Positions 7,240 to 14,999 of a DNA stretch of 18,215 bases are shown piece after piece. The position numbers and the translations under genes are program-made. The notes under the pieces were generated by a model. That model was given only the letters and a program-made list of their open reading frames with translations. It did not search any database and was not told the origin of the DNA. Within the stretch, counting starts at the first letter, position 1. Every line of letters starts with the position of its first letter. The stretch lies in the NCBI GenBank assembly GCA_964450715.1, contig CAYVFC010000156.1:1-18215 (forward strand). The letters are read 5' to 3'. The stretch comes from CAYVFC01 sp964450715. Its GTDB lineage: Bacteria > Myxococcota_A > Polyangia > Polyangiales > JAFGIB01.

Positions 7240-7670
7240 GTGAACCACCGCAGGCTGGTTCTGGTGCTGTGCGGGTCTGTGTCGGCGTGGATCTCGGCCA
7301 ACATCCTGAACAACACCGGGTTCGCCGGCCGGGATTCGTCGGATCCCGTCCTCGAAGAGCTGCCACTGCATCACTGCAACCGGTTCTCGGGCAAGGCGGC
7401 TAACCGCATCAGCGCCGCGGAGAAGTTGCGTTTGCTTTTCCGTTACCGGAGGGGAACAGTGTTCGGCGGCTGCAGTTCGAGAACCTGGTGCTGAACAACA
7501 TCACTTCGCGCATCCGAAACCCGGGCCTGGCCCGCACGCCGCTGTTCGCCGCGGCTCCCTACAGTCAGCGTCCGACCGCGAGGAACAAGGGGTGTCAGGT
7601 CGATCTCCCGATGCGGACGAAACAGGCGCTCTACGTCGTGGAGATCAAGTACCGGAAGTCGCTCTCCTAA
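7240..7670 (+). pseudogene. Decayed AAA-ATPase (ATPase with C-terminal DUF/PD-(D/E)XK-like domain)
   Basis: Two pieces of one protein family lie in different frames. In the frame from 7240: LVLVLCGSVSAWI, ILNNTGFAGR, LEELPLHHCNRF and ISAAEKLRLL, up to about 7437. Two frames over, from about 7465 to the TAA at 7668-7670: LQFENLVLNN, QRPTARNKGCQVDL and ALYVVEIKYRK. In intact AAA-family ATPases of this type these segments occur in this order, with a Walker A/B domain before the first, roughly 150 residues between them and a further tail after EIK. Here the Walker part, the middle and the tail are missing. The Asp in QVDL and the EIK form a PD-(D/E)XK-like motif. Its stop overlaps the stop of the convergent CooC-like gene. 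It is very likely non-functional. Confidence 0.75.
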
Positions 7671-8440
7671 ACGAATTCCTCCACGATCTGTTTCATCGAG
7701 CCGAGGGCACCGCAATCCGGCAACTCGAAGAAGCTTCGACCCTGCAGGTCGAAATCGCGAATAGCGTCGTCTTCCGGAAGCCACCCGACGACGGGGAGTT
7801 TTATTATCTTACCTAGGTTTTCCAGCTCGGCTGCGTTTCTCACGCGGTTGATCACAACCCCGATTTTTTCGTAAGAGACGGTCTTCTTCGCGACTTCGGC
7901 TATAGCGGATGCAACGTTGCATCCTTTTACGGTCGTATCGGTTACCAGCACCATGTGGGTAACCATTTCCATCACTCTTCGGTTGACCTGCTCGATACCG
8001 GCCTCCGCGTCGATCAAGACATAGTCGAATCTATCGGCTAGATCCTGCATCACGCTCTTGAGAAGCGTGTTTAGTTGACAGTAGCAGCCTTCGTCCTCGG
8101 GCCGGCCGACGGCCAAAAACGCTAGATTCTTACGCTCCTGCATGGCGTCGAGGAATTCGTAGTCGATAGCGGAGATCAACTCCTGCTTGTCGCCCCCGGT
8201 TCCCACTTTGATACTTTCGATGATCTCGTTTCGTATGTCGTTCACCGATTTTCGTACCGAGACGCCCAGAGCGGTACAGAGACCGACCGCAGGGTCGGCG
8301 TCGATGACGAGTATCCGCTGCCCCTCCCGGGCGGCCAGCACTCTGGTCGCCATCGCGCTTATACACGTTTTACCGACTCCGCCTTTACCGCAGACGGCAA
8401 TCGTCTTGGGGCGTTTCGCATTAACGACAGTGCTGTTCAT
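7667..8440 (-). CDS. CooC-like nickel-insertion/accessory ATPase (MinD/SIMIBI family)
   Basis: The 257-aa product has a deviant Walker A GKGGVGKT (18-25) with the signature lysine of MinD/ParA-type ATPases, switch I DADPA (47-51) and Walker B VLIDAEAG (141-148). GRPEDEGCYCQLNTLLK carries the CxC pair (Cys119, Cys121). That pair is diagnostic of CooC-type proteins, where two Cys per monomer bind nickel at the dimer interface during carbon monoxide dehydrogenase maturation. No CODH or acetyl-CoA synthase gene is in the window, so the client is unknown; related paralogues accompany corrinoid or other metalloenzymes. The start ATG lies 20 nt inside the upstream zinc-ribbon gene, implying translational coupling. 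No signal peptide; cytoplasmic. Confidence 0.85.
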   Translation of the reverse strand: MNSTVVNAKRPKTIAVCGKGGVGKTCISAMATRVLAAREGQRILVIDADPAVGLCTALGVSVRKSVNDIRNEIIESIKVGTGGDKQELISAIDYEFLDAMQERKNLAFLAVGRPEDEGCYCQLNTLLKSVMQDLADRFDYVLIDAEAGIEQVNRRVMEMVTHMVLVTDTTVKGCNVASAIAEVAKKTVSYEKIGVVINRVRNAAELENLGKIIKLPVVGWLPEDDAIRDFDLQGRSFFELPDCGALGSMKQIVEEFV

Positions 8441-8663
8441 CCTTGTTGCTGGTATATAGGTATACGCTGCCGCTGATAGCGGCCACCAGTCCCACCATGA
8501 TAAGCCAGTTCGTCAAGGCGGGACTCCCGCTCGCATAGGCCTTCTCGGCCGAGAGCGATTGGCGGCGGCAGAGAACGCACCCGTTCGGGCCCACCGCGAT
8601 GTTGTGTACCTCACAGCGATTGCCTTCGGGTCTTACCTGGTCGTCGGGCTGATCGGTCACCAC
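8421..8663 (-). CDS. Short zinc-ribbon-like protein with one membrane segment
   Basis: About 80 aa if translation begins at GTG 8663 or the adjacent GTG 8660, just after AAAGGGGA. A longer form from TTG 8723, three nt after GGAGG, is also possible. The N-terminal part holds CEVHNIAVGPNGCVLCRR (Cys17, His20, Cys29, Cys32), a C-x2-H...C-x2-C metal-binding knuckle of a type I associate with myxobacterial proteins. Residues 50-70 form one hydrophobic segment (NWLIMVGLVAAISGSVYLY), and a short polar tail ends in HC. It overlaps the CooC-like gene by 20 nt and is upstream of it, so the two are probably one operon. A membrane partner for metal handling is a guess from the context only. Confidence 0.6.
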   Translation of the reverse strand: MVTDQPDDQVRPEGNRCEVHNIAVGPNGCVLCRRQSLSAEKAYASGSPALTNWLIMVGLVAAISGSVYLYTSNKDEQHCR

Positions 8664-8844
8664 TCCCCTTTCTTGGCGCCCCTTCTCGGAAACCGAAATC
8701 GATCCCACTGTATCCCAGAGCAACCGCCTCCGTAAAGTCGGTTCCGATGTTGTATTACGGTGTAGGCAGGTGTGTGGCGCGGCGGCGAGGGCACCTACGG
8801 CTGCTACCGCGGCTGCAGTTGACGGATACGGAAAATGGATCTTC

Positions 8845-8866
8845 GCCGCGGGGCGCGCGCCGCGGG
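8845..8866 (-). terminator. GC-rich hairpin after the vWA gene, possible terminator
   Basis: Directly after the stop of the vWA lipoprotein (minus strand), CCGCGG repeats can pair as a GC stem around GCGCGC. It is not followed by a clean T-run, so intrinsic termination is uncertain. Confidence 0.3.
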
Positions 8867-10090
8867 CTACTCTATGATGATGAGCTCGCAGGGAAATACG
8901 GCCGATAGCGAGCCCACCGTTTCCAGCTTCGTGCAGGCGCTTCCCACCAGCTGCATGGTGCTGACGTCCTTGAGGTAGAATCCCTCGCTCCTGTTCTCCT
9001 GATCACAGGGCACGGGCTGGCCGCCCACCGTTACGCTCCCCTGTTCGCACGCCTCCTGCAAGGTGGATAGCCTCCCGCCCTGCAGCGGTACCTCGCAGCT
9101 GGCAACGCCGACCGCGGACTGTACGATGCCCTGTAGCGCGGTGGTGAGCTCGCCCACGTCGGTGGGATTGATGGCCGGGGCGGTGCCCCCCGACTGTGCC
9201 ACGCTCTCGTTGAAGGCGCCGCCATCGGCGCACAGCAAGGGATTGGACTGCGCGCCGTCCGAGACCGCGGTCGATACCACGTGGGTCAGGATACCCTGTT
9301 GCAACCAGGCCGCGGCGTGGGCCTCGGCCGTGGTTCCCTGCAAGCAGGTGCCCGCTCCGTCGGTCAGGAACAGGACCGCGGTCTTGCCGAAAAGCCCGGC
9401 GTTCTGGATGGCGTCTGCCGCGTGTTGAAAGGCCGGGGTGATGGGCGTTCCCAGTACCAGGTGCGATTCGTCCGGTGCCGGGCCGGGACCGGTGAAATAG
9501 GCCTGCCAGGCGGCCACGAAATCGGTAGCGCTCATCCAGGGGATGTTTTGAGGCGAGTTGATATCCTCCACGTAGCACAGCCCGGGCACGTTGGGAGCGC
9601 TGGGCAACAGAATGCTGGCCACGGTCAAGGTCTCGGAGCAGGGCTCCGCGTCGGGCTCCGCGGGAGCGCAGACGAAGGGTCCGAGCGCGTCGAGCAGGGC
9701 CTGGTAGGCCGCCTGCAAGCGGGTAACCCCGGAAGGCGTCAGCCCGCAGAGACTACCCATGCTCATGGAGCGATCGAATATCACCATCAAATTACCGGGG
9801 GTGACTTCCACCACGGGATCGAGCCGCGCCTCGCCGCAGTTGTCGCCCGAATCGCCGCCGGAAGTCCCGCCGCCGGAGCTCCCGCCGCTGGCGCCGCCGC
9901 CTCCGCTCGCTCCGGAGCTACCTCCGGCGCCGCTCGCGCCCGTGCCGCCCGAGCCTCCCGGACCGACTCCGGCGACCGGACCGGCGCCCCCGGTCGGCCC
10001 GCTGCCGGCGGGGCCGTTGGACTCAGCCGAGCAGCCCCATGGCAGAAGGCCGAGACAGCAGAAGAGCAGGACGGGGAGGGCCGGTCTCAC
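8867..10090 (-). CDS. vWA-domain lipoprotein with Gly/Ser linker, 407 aa
   Basis: The start used is GTG 10090, giving a short signal peptide ending in LLPWGC (Cys20). Residues 24-82 are almost pure Gly/Ser/Ala/Thr, a flexible spacer common in this group. From about 95 a von Willebrand factor A domain begins: LMVIFDRSMSMGS carries the MIDAS residues Asp106, Ser108 and Ser110, and FLTDGAGTC gives the later MIDAS Asp. Several Cys pairs suggest an exported, oxidised protein. It ends in FPCELIIIE. vWA domains bind protein ligands through a divalent metal; the partner here is unknown. The start is odd: a much better RBS and in-frame ATG lie 45 nt upstream, but that frame meets TAA after six codons (10135-10115). 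It is a probable single-gene unit. Confidence 0.85.
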   Translation of the reverse strand: MRPALPVLLFCCLGLLPWGCSAESNGPAGSGPTGGAGPVAGVGPGGSGGTGASGAGGSSGASGGGGASGGSSGGGTSGGDSGDNCGEARLDPVVEVTPGNLMVIFDRSMSMGSLCGLTPSGVTRLQAAYQALLDALGPFVCAPAEPDAEPCSETLTVASILLPSAPNVPGLCYVEDINSPQNIPWMSATDFVAAWQAYFTGPGPAPDESHLVLGTPITPAFQHAADAIQNAGLFGKTAVLFLTDGAGTCLQGTTAEAHAAAWLQQGILTHVVSTAVSDGAQSNPLLCADGGAFNESVAQSGGTAPAINPTDVGELTTALQGIVQSAVGVASCEVPLQGGRLSTLQEACEQGSVTVGGQPVPCDQENRSEGFYLKDVSTMQLVGSACTKLETVGSLSAVFPCELIIIE

Positions 10091-10114
10091 GGGCGGTTTT
10101 GCTCCACAAATCGA

Positions 10115-10135
10115 TTATACGCTGTCTGCTTTCAT
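10115..10135 (-). other. Six-codon upstream ORF (MKADSV) in frame with the vWA gene
   Basis: On the minus strand GGGAGG precedes ATG 10135 by five nt. The frame reads six codons, stops at TAA 10117-10115, then continues without another stop into GTG 10090 of the vWA lipoprotein. It is either a leader peptide with reinitiation or a nonsense mutation of the original start region. Confidence 0.5.
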
Positions 10136-10276
10136 GACTACCTCCCGAAGTAGCTGCGAATAAACGTATCACCCGCCCTCTAGCCAGCGCGAGGCACGGT
10201 TCTGGTAAAGCGAAATTATGGGCGAATTTTCGTTGACAGTATCATATTCGAGGTCATCGTCCATACGTTCCGCCCG

Positions 10277-10870
10277 GTGATGGTCCTGCCCGAGGACGCC
10301 TGCCAGGAAGCAGCGCTGCAAGCCGACCCGTCGCGCGTCTTCTCGGCGGTGGTAGAAGCGGCGGAAGCGCAGCGGAGCTACGAAAGGTCTCTGGACGAGA
10401 TCGGGGAAGAGGCCCTGCGCTACGCCGAACGCATAGGAGCTCCGGCCGTGGTCGTTTGCGGCTCGCAGCACGTCATTCACGACCGGGCCGCCAATTCCAA
10501 CATCCCCGAGCTGCTGCGCCGTAGCGGTGCTCTGGCGATTCCCATGGATTGCTACCCCATCCCGGAAGAGACCAATCCGATGAACAAGATCTACTGGGGC
10601 GACGCCAACCGGTACCTGCGGGTGGCGGCCGCGACCCAGAAGACGAAGAGAGCTTACCCCCTGTTGCTCGCCTTTTTCGGATGCGGTCCCGCCTCCTTTA
10701 CCGAGCAGGTGTTCCAGTCGCCGCTCGAGGGTTACCCCCTGATCGAGGAGAGTCTGCTGCGATACCACGGGGAGATCCCCATGTTATTCTTCTACGATGA
10801 CGGCACCGAGCTCGACCAGCGGAAGGTGAACCGGTTCGCGTACAAGCTGCACAGACAGGCAGGCGCGTAG
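10277..10870 (+). pseudogene. Fragment of 2-hydroxyacyl-CoA dehydratase activase-related protein (DUF2229/COG3580-like)
   Basis: The open frame has 197 codons from GTG 10277 (or ATG 10280) with no RBS. Residues 40-160 match my memory of the HgdB-like part of very large BadF/HgdC-HgdB fusion proteins: APAVVVCGSQHVIHD, AANSNIPELLRR, LAIPMDCYPIP, YWGDANRYLR, FGCGPASFTEQVF and LEGYP. Those proteins are around 1,000-1,500 aa and start with an ASKHA ATPase domain, absent here. The usual ESDGHGG after EGYP is also missing; the tail jumps to EIPMLFFYDDGTELDQ. The frame stays open upstream to a TAG at 10181 without a start, and VHTFRP there looks like continuing homology. I read it as a 5'-truncated, internally deleted remnant, though a short expressed protein cannot be excluded. 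It lies between two vWA genes on the other strand. Confidence 0.65.
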
Positions 10871-10906
10871 TTATGACCCATCGCGCTCACATCGAGCGAG
10901 CCCGGT

Positions 10907-12097
10907 CTACTCGATGGGCGGGATCTCGTCGGGGTATTCGACGTCGCAGCCCTGCTTTTCCACGATGGCCGAGTTGATGCAGTCCGACAGCGAGACGGTG
11001 CCCTCGTTGATCTTGAGCACGTCCCAGACGTCGCCGCCGGTGGACAACGGTATGGTCTGCTGGCCGTTGTAAGGGGTGAAAAAGCCCGGCGAGACATCCA
11101 CGGCAGTGCCCCGGTAGATGAACGCCGCCGCCGAGATGATGTCGGGCGGACCGCCGACCGGAGCGGCGAAGCTGTTGACCCAGATACCGGCCTGGCGCAG
11201 GGTCTCGACGGTCTGCATGTATCCGTACTGGCTGCCGGTGGTAAGGCACATGTTGCCCGGCAGCGGGAAGTTCTCCCACCCCGGCGCGCAGGCGCCGATG
11301 GGCTCGGCCGCATCGTTGCTCGACGCCGCGTCGACGTCCCAGAAAGAGGCGTCGGTGGAGTGGATGATCATCCTTACGGTATCCTCCGCCGGACGCCAGG
11401 GGAAGCCCACGGCGGACGCGTGCAGCGCGTCCAGGCTGTTTTCGGGCCAGGAGTAGTTCTTGTCGGCCGGGTCGGTGTTGTGTAGCTGGTTGTTGCCCGT
11501 CAAAAAGTCGGTGGAGACGAAGAGGTACCAGTCGTTCAGCGCCTGCTGGGTGGCCAGCGCGTCCGCGTAGGGCTGGCAGTCGTTGGTGCACTCGACATCG
11601 TCGACGAAGACCACCAGACCGTAGTGGGGCGGATTGGGGGTGCCGAGCTGCTGAACCGCGGCGTCCACCACCATGATCTCGTCGATCAGCTTCTGCATAA
11701 AGATGTTCATGCTCAGCGACACATCCAGCACGAAGACCAGATCCAGATCCTTGATGCACTCGGTCGGGACCTCGTCGGGATTCAAGGGCGGATCCGGGGT
11801 CGGGGCAGGAGCGCCGGAGTTGCTCGGATCATTCAAATCGATCGGGTCACCCGGGCTTGCAGCGGTTCCGCCGCCGCTCGGGTCGCTCGGGTCATACGGG
11901 TCACCGGACGAGCCGGCAGGTCCCACGCCCGGATTGCCGCCGCTGCCGCTGCTGCCCGCTGTAGCGCCGCTGGGCACGTCTCCGACCGACTTGCCTTCGG
12001 CCGAGCAACAGGGAATGGTCGCCAGAACGCCCACCGCGACCAGCCAGGCCGTCAACGCGTTCGTCGAGCGCGAGCTGTTCCAACCGAGTACGCGCAT
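10907..12097 (-). CDS. Second vWA-domain secreted/lipoprotein, 396 aa
   Basis: An excellent RBS (GAGGAGG, about six nt before ATG 12097) fixes the start. A basic N-terminus and hydrophobic stretch end at TIPCCSAE (Cys30/31); the lipobox is atypical, so lipidation is uncertain. A Gly/Ser/Pro/Asp linker runs to about residue 110. The vWA domain begins DLVFVLDVSLSM with MIDAS Asp125, Ser127 and Ser129; later IIHSTDASF supplies a loop near the usual second Asp. Paired cysteines (VECTNDCQ, GACAPGW) suggest oxidative folding. The C-terminus ends in PDEIPPIE. It is only distantly like the vWA protein at 8867-10090, so this is not a recent duplication. It follows the 12149-12388 gene by about 50 nt on the same strand and may share its transcript. 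Confidence 0.85.
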   Translation of the reverse strand: MRVLGWNSSRSTNALTAWLVAVGVLATIPCCSAEGKSVGDVPSGATAGSSGSGGNPGVGPAGSSGDPYDPSDPSGGGTAASPGDPIDLNDPSNSGAPAPTPDPPLNPDEVPTECIKDLDLVFVLDVSLSMNIFMQKLIDEIMVVDAAVQQLGTPNPPHYGLVVFVDDVECTNDCQPYADALATQQALNDWYLFVSTDFLTGNNQLHNTDPADKNYSWPENSLDALHASAVGFPWRPAEDTVRMIIHSTDASFWDVDAASSNDAAEPIGACAPGWENFPLPGNMCLTTGSQYGYMQTVETLRQAGIWVNSFAAPVGGPPDIISAAAFIYRGTAVDVSPGFFTPYNGQQTIPLSTGGDVWDVLKINEGTVSLSDCINSAIVEKQGCDVEYPDEIPPIE

Positions 12098-12148
12098 GAC
12101 AACCTCCTCTTTTCAGTCGGGACGGACGGAACCTGTCTACTCCCAATT

Positions 12149-12388
12149 CTATCTCGAATCCATCCGCGCCGCTATCTCGTCGCCCCCAAAGCGGGCCAGG
12201 GCGGAGGTGCCGAACAGGAGTAGGACGAAGGAGCCGATGCGAATGGCGGCCTCGACCGGATCCTCGGGCAGGTATTCGGACAGCACGGCCATGCCGCCCG
12301 CGATGGCCACCACCTTGTTGGTGACCGCTAGCACGGATACGACGATCAGAGCCTTGCCGTGTTGGAATCCGCTCTGGACCACGGTCAT
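12149..12388 (-). CDS. Small two-segment membrane protein, 79 aa
   Basis: I do not recognise a family. The product has a short polar N-terminus, a first hydrophobic segment at about 13-36 (ALIVVSVLAVTNKVVAIAGG), a loop with YLPEDPVEAA, a second segment at about 49-65 (RIGSFVLLLFGTSAL) and a charged C-terminus. The ATG at 12388 lies 12 nt after the stop of the large lipoprotein gene upstream and has no clear RBS, so translation may be coupled. Inner-membrane location is expected. The layout weakly recalls PsiE-like or small-conductance helper proteins, but the evidence is insufficient to name it. Confidence 0.55.
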   Translation of the reverse strand: MTVVQSGFQHGKALIVVSVLAVTNKVVAIAGGMAVLSEYLPEDPVEAAIRIGSFVLLLFGTSALARFGGDEIAARMDSR

Positions 12389-12400
12389 ATGGAGGAAGCT

Positions 12401-14353
12401 TCAGTCTTCCGGCTGGCGCCATTTATGTAGACGCAGACCTTGCAGGAGCAGCCCCTGGTCGTCGATCCGGTGTTGGAGGCTCAACAGGTAGATCACGCCC
12501 TGGTCGTCCAGCGCCAGCTCAAGTGGGATCTCACGCAATACGGTCCGGAATCCCTCATCGTACCGCAAGGGCCTTTCCCACGACGGCGAGCCATCCGGGC
12601 CGTACCGGTCGATGCCGATGGTTATGGCGCCGGTTGTCGAATCGAAGTAGGAGAGCCCCAGATAGGTGTTCCCGTCGTCGTCGACCGCCATGGGGACATG
12701 GAGGTATACGCCCGAGTGCAGGTCAGTCGTGACGGTACCCTCCCTGAACCATTTTATATCTCCCCAGCGACTGGTTCCCGACAGATCGAAACGCTCCAGG
12801 AAGAAAGAGAGCGTCTCCCCGTCATTGCCGATGCCCAGTACGACGATATCGCCGTCAGCGTGGAACCGGGCCCGCATGAATGCGACGTACCCGGAGGGCA
12901 GGCCGTAGCCCAGGGGCTCATTCCAGACCAGAGCGCCCTCGGCGTCCAGCAGCAGAAGGTACGACTCTACATCGTCGCCGTTCTCGATCGCGCCTGCCAT
13001 CAGGTAGCGAGTAGAGCCGTTGACCGTGGTCGAGGCGAGCGGCACCCCGAAGGCGTAGGTGCCGGCGTAATCGGGGCTCTGTTCGGGGCGAGGGGTGCCA
13101 TCCGCATCGAAGAATTCTAGAACCGGATTGGAGAACAACCGATAGTCCCCGACGACGTTTTCCGACGCCCGCACGACCGCGATGCGATCCCGTTCCGGTT
13201 CCGCGGCCGCCGCCGCGTACAGCGGCAGGGGATCCCGGTCTTCGATGGTGGTGAACCACGACAGCAGACCGTCAGTGTCCACCTTGGCCATCCAGGCGAA
13301 CTCGTTGTCGCGCGGTCTGCCTCCCAGCACGATCTGATCGTTCGAATCGAGCGCGGCATAGTATGCGAGCAGGTCCTCGTCGCTCGTCCAGCTCCAGAGG
13401 GATTGTCCGTCCGGCGCGTATTTGTTTGCCTTGGAAACGCCGACGGAGTCGAGTGCGCCGAGCTGGACGTAAACGACTATCGGATTCCCGGAGCTATCGA
13501 GAAGCAGTACCGGGTTCAACATGACCTGGAAGTCCTGAAGCTCTAGCAGCCACTCGGGGCTGTCCGAGATACGGCACGTATCATTACACGGTTCATCCGA
13601 GACCGAGGGCTCGCAGTTCTCCGCCGGTGAATCGATCAAACCATCGCCGCAGACGACCGGCGTGCAGTCCTGTCGGCAAAAGATGTCGTTCCGCGGATCA
13701 CACTCCTCCAGGCCCGCCTGGAGGTAACCGTCGCCGCATAGGGCCAGCTGACAGTCGATGCAGCCATCGGTGGTGTCGGTATTGCCGTCTTCGCACTCCT
13801 CGTCATTGCGCGCGTCGATGAAGCCGTCACCGCAGATGCTCGGCTGGCACGAGCCCTCGACGCAGAATCCGGAATACCCGAGTGAAGTCTCGCAGGGCGT
13901 GTGGTCCGGCAAGGGACCGGTCGTGCAGCTGCCGTCCGATCCGCACAGGCTCCGCTGGCAGTCGGCGGCCAAAGGACAGTCCGTGTTCCGTTCGCACTCT
14001 CTCGTTGTCACCGGGGGAGGGTCGAGAGGCGGGCGATCCGCGTCGCTGTACCACGAGCCGGCGTCGAGCAGCGGCACGGGCGGCGGCGAAGGCGGGCTTT
14101 CGGGTTCGACCGCGGCATCGGGCGTGTCGAACGCGGTACCTGGCTGTTCGCTCCCGGGCGGTTGCTCGCCGTCCGGCGTCTGCTCGACCTGTACCGGCTG
14201 CCCGCTGGGGCTGCCCGGCGTCTCCGGGTTCGCCTCCCGTTCCGGAAGCGCGAGAATCGAGCGGCCGCAGGCGGTGGCCAGTAGCGACGCCAACAGCAGT
14301 ACCGTGGCGTCGCCCGTCCGGCGACGCATCTCTGGTACCGCGCCTGGTGTCAT
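12401..14353 (-). CDS. Cys-rich repeat lipoprotein with beta-propeller-like C-terminal domain
   Basis: I start at ATG 14353, giving a 650-aa precursor. A further ATG at 14329 is also plausible and starts directly at the basic signal peptide, while the open frame reaches 14452 without a better signal. The signal ends in LLATAC. A Pro/Glu/Ser-rich linker is followed by an array of Cys-rich modules: NTDCPLAADCQRSLCG, then three CGDG-type repeats (CGDGFIDARNDEECEDGN, CGDGYLQAGLEECD, CGDGLIDSPAENCE), the DUF4215-like 'Myxococcus cysteine-rich' pattern. The remaining 400 or so residues are beta-rich repeats with recurring W/Y and 'D.DG' turns, such as SKANKYAPDGQSLW and IDRYGPDGSPSW. This suits a beta-propeller or beta-repeat surface domain. 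Probable outer-membrane surface lipoprotein; ligand unknown. Confidence 0.8.
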   Translation of the reverse strand: MTPGAVPEMRRRTGDATVLLLASLLATACGRSILALPEREANPETPGSPSGQPVQVEQTPDGEQPPGSEQPGTAFDTPDAAVEPESPPSPPPVPLLDAGSWYSDADRPPLDPPPVTTRECERNTDCPLAADCQRSLCGSDGSCTTGPLPDHTPCETSLGYSGFCVEGSCQPSICGDGFIDARNDEECEDGNTDTTDGCIDCQLALCGDGYLQAGLEECDPRNDIFCRQDCTPVVCGDGLIDSPAENCEPSVSDEPCNDTCRISDSPEWLLELQDFQVMLNPVLLLDSSGNPIVVYVQLGALDSVGVSKANKYAPDGQSLWSWTSDEDLLAYYAALDSNDQIVLGGRPRDNEFAWMAKVDTDGLLSWFTTIEDRDPLPLYAAAAAEPERDRIAVVRASENVVGDYRLFSNPVLEFFDADGTPRPEQSPDYAGTYAFGVPLASTTVNGSTRYLMAGAIENGDDVESYLLLLDAEGALVWNEPLGYGLPSGYVAFMRARFHADGDIVVLGIGNDGETLSFFLERFDLSGTSRWGDIKWFREGTVTTDLHSGVYLHVPMAVDDDGNTYLGLSYFDSTTGAITIGIDRYGPDGSPSWERPLRYDEGFRTVLREIPLELALDDQGVIYLLSLQHRIDDQGLLLQGLRLHKWRQPED

Positions 14354-14629
14354 GAGGGTCATCGTCCTGCAGAGCGCGCCGTCCGGGCGCGCCACCGTTT
14401 TTCCGCTCGCGCGGACCTCCCTGACCGGGGACACACGAGCAGCCCCGGGCACATACTGCCGCTCGCTTACTTAATGCGCCACATCGCTCGATCCGGAACC
14501 CCGAAACCGGAAAACGAGGCTTTCACCACAGGGTTGAACCCCCCGTGTTCGATTTGCCGACGAGAAAGTCAGTAAACCGGCTCTCGCCGATACCTTCAGG
14601 AGCTGAGCAGGGGCAAGATCTCGCCCGGG

Positions 14630-14899
14630 TTAGTTATTGATCGATACCAGAGTCGCTCTGCAGTTGTCGGTATCGTCGCCCAAGCACTCCAGCGCATAAT
14701 TCGCCTTCCGGTTACACCCCAGCACGCGATAGGAGTGCTCGCCGGTCTGTCGTATCGTCAGCAGGCTGCTCTCGCATTGCAGGTCATCGGGAGCGCGCTT
14801 CATCACGATTTTTTCCTTGGCGCTTAGAAACAGCGTACAGGAGATGGTGCCGATGCTGGCCAGAAGTGTAAGCAGAATCGCCGTCGCTCTGAATGACAT
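14630..14899 (-). CDS. Small lipoprotein-like protein, 89 aa
   Basis: The start at ATG 14899 is preceded by GGGAGA. The N-terminal signal (MSFRATAILLTLLASIGTISC) ends at a possible lipidation Cys21. The mature part of under 70 residues contains four further Cys in a CESSL...YRVLGCNRKANYALEC...NCRATL pattern. The 'Y-x-V-x-GC-x-R-x-A-x-Y' core resembles small secreted domains seen in myxobacterial lipoproteins, but I cannot name a family. It lies 100 nt downstream of the MBL-fold hydrolase gene on the same strand. A 7-bp palindrome (14923-14937, CGGGTAC-G-GTACCCG) sits in its leader and may be a regulator site. Confidence 0.65.
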   Translation of the reverse strand: MSFRATAILLTLLASIGTISCTLFLSAKEKIVMKRAPDDLQCESSLLTIRQTGEHSYRVLGCNRKANYALECLGDDTDNCRATLVSINN

Positions 14900-14999
14900 T
14901 CCGGTCTATCTCCCGTGCCCTCCGGGTACGGTACCCGTTCGAAGAAAAACCTCAACCCCTTGTTCCGAGAGGCATCGAACCATGCAAAAGCCCCGGAAG

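Noticed and set aside
9759..10163. Pro-rich + strand frame opposite the vWA lipoprotein
   Set aside because: Complement of the Gly/Ser linker; the minus-strand signal peptide and MIDAS motif are decisive.
10233..10238. Perfect TTGACA upstream of the activase-like fragment
   Set aside because: No -10-like hexamer at 16-18 bp; treated as chance.
10169..10768. 199-aa minus-strand frame opposite the activase-like fragment
   Set aside because: No motif, whereas the + strand frame carries several family motifs.
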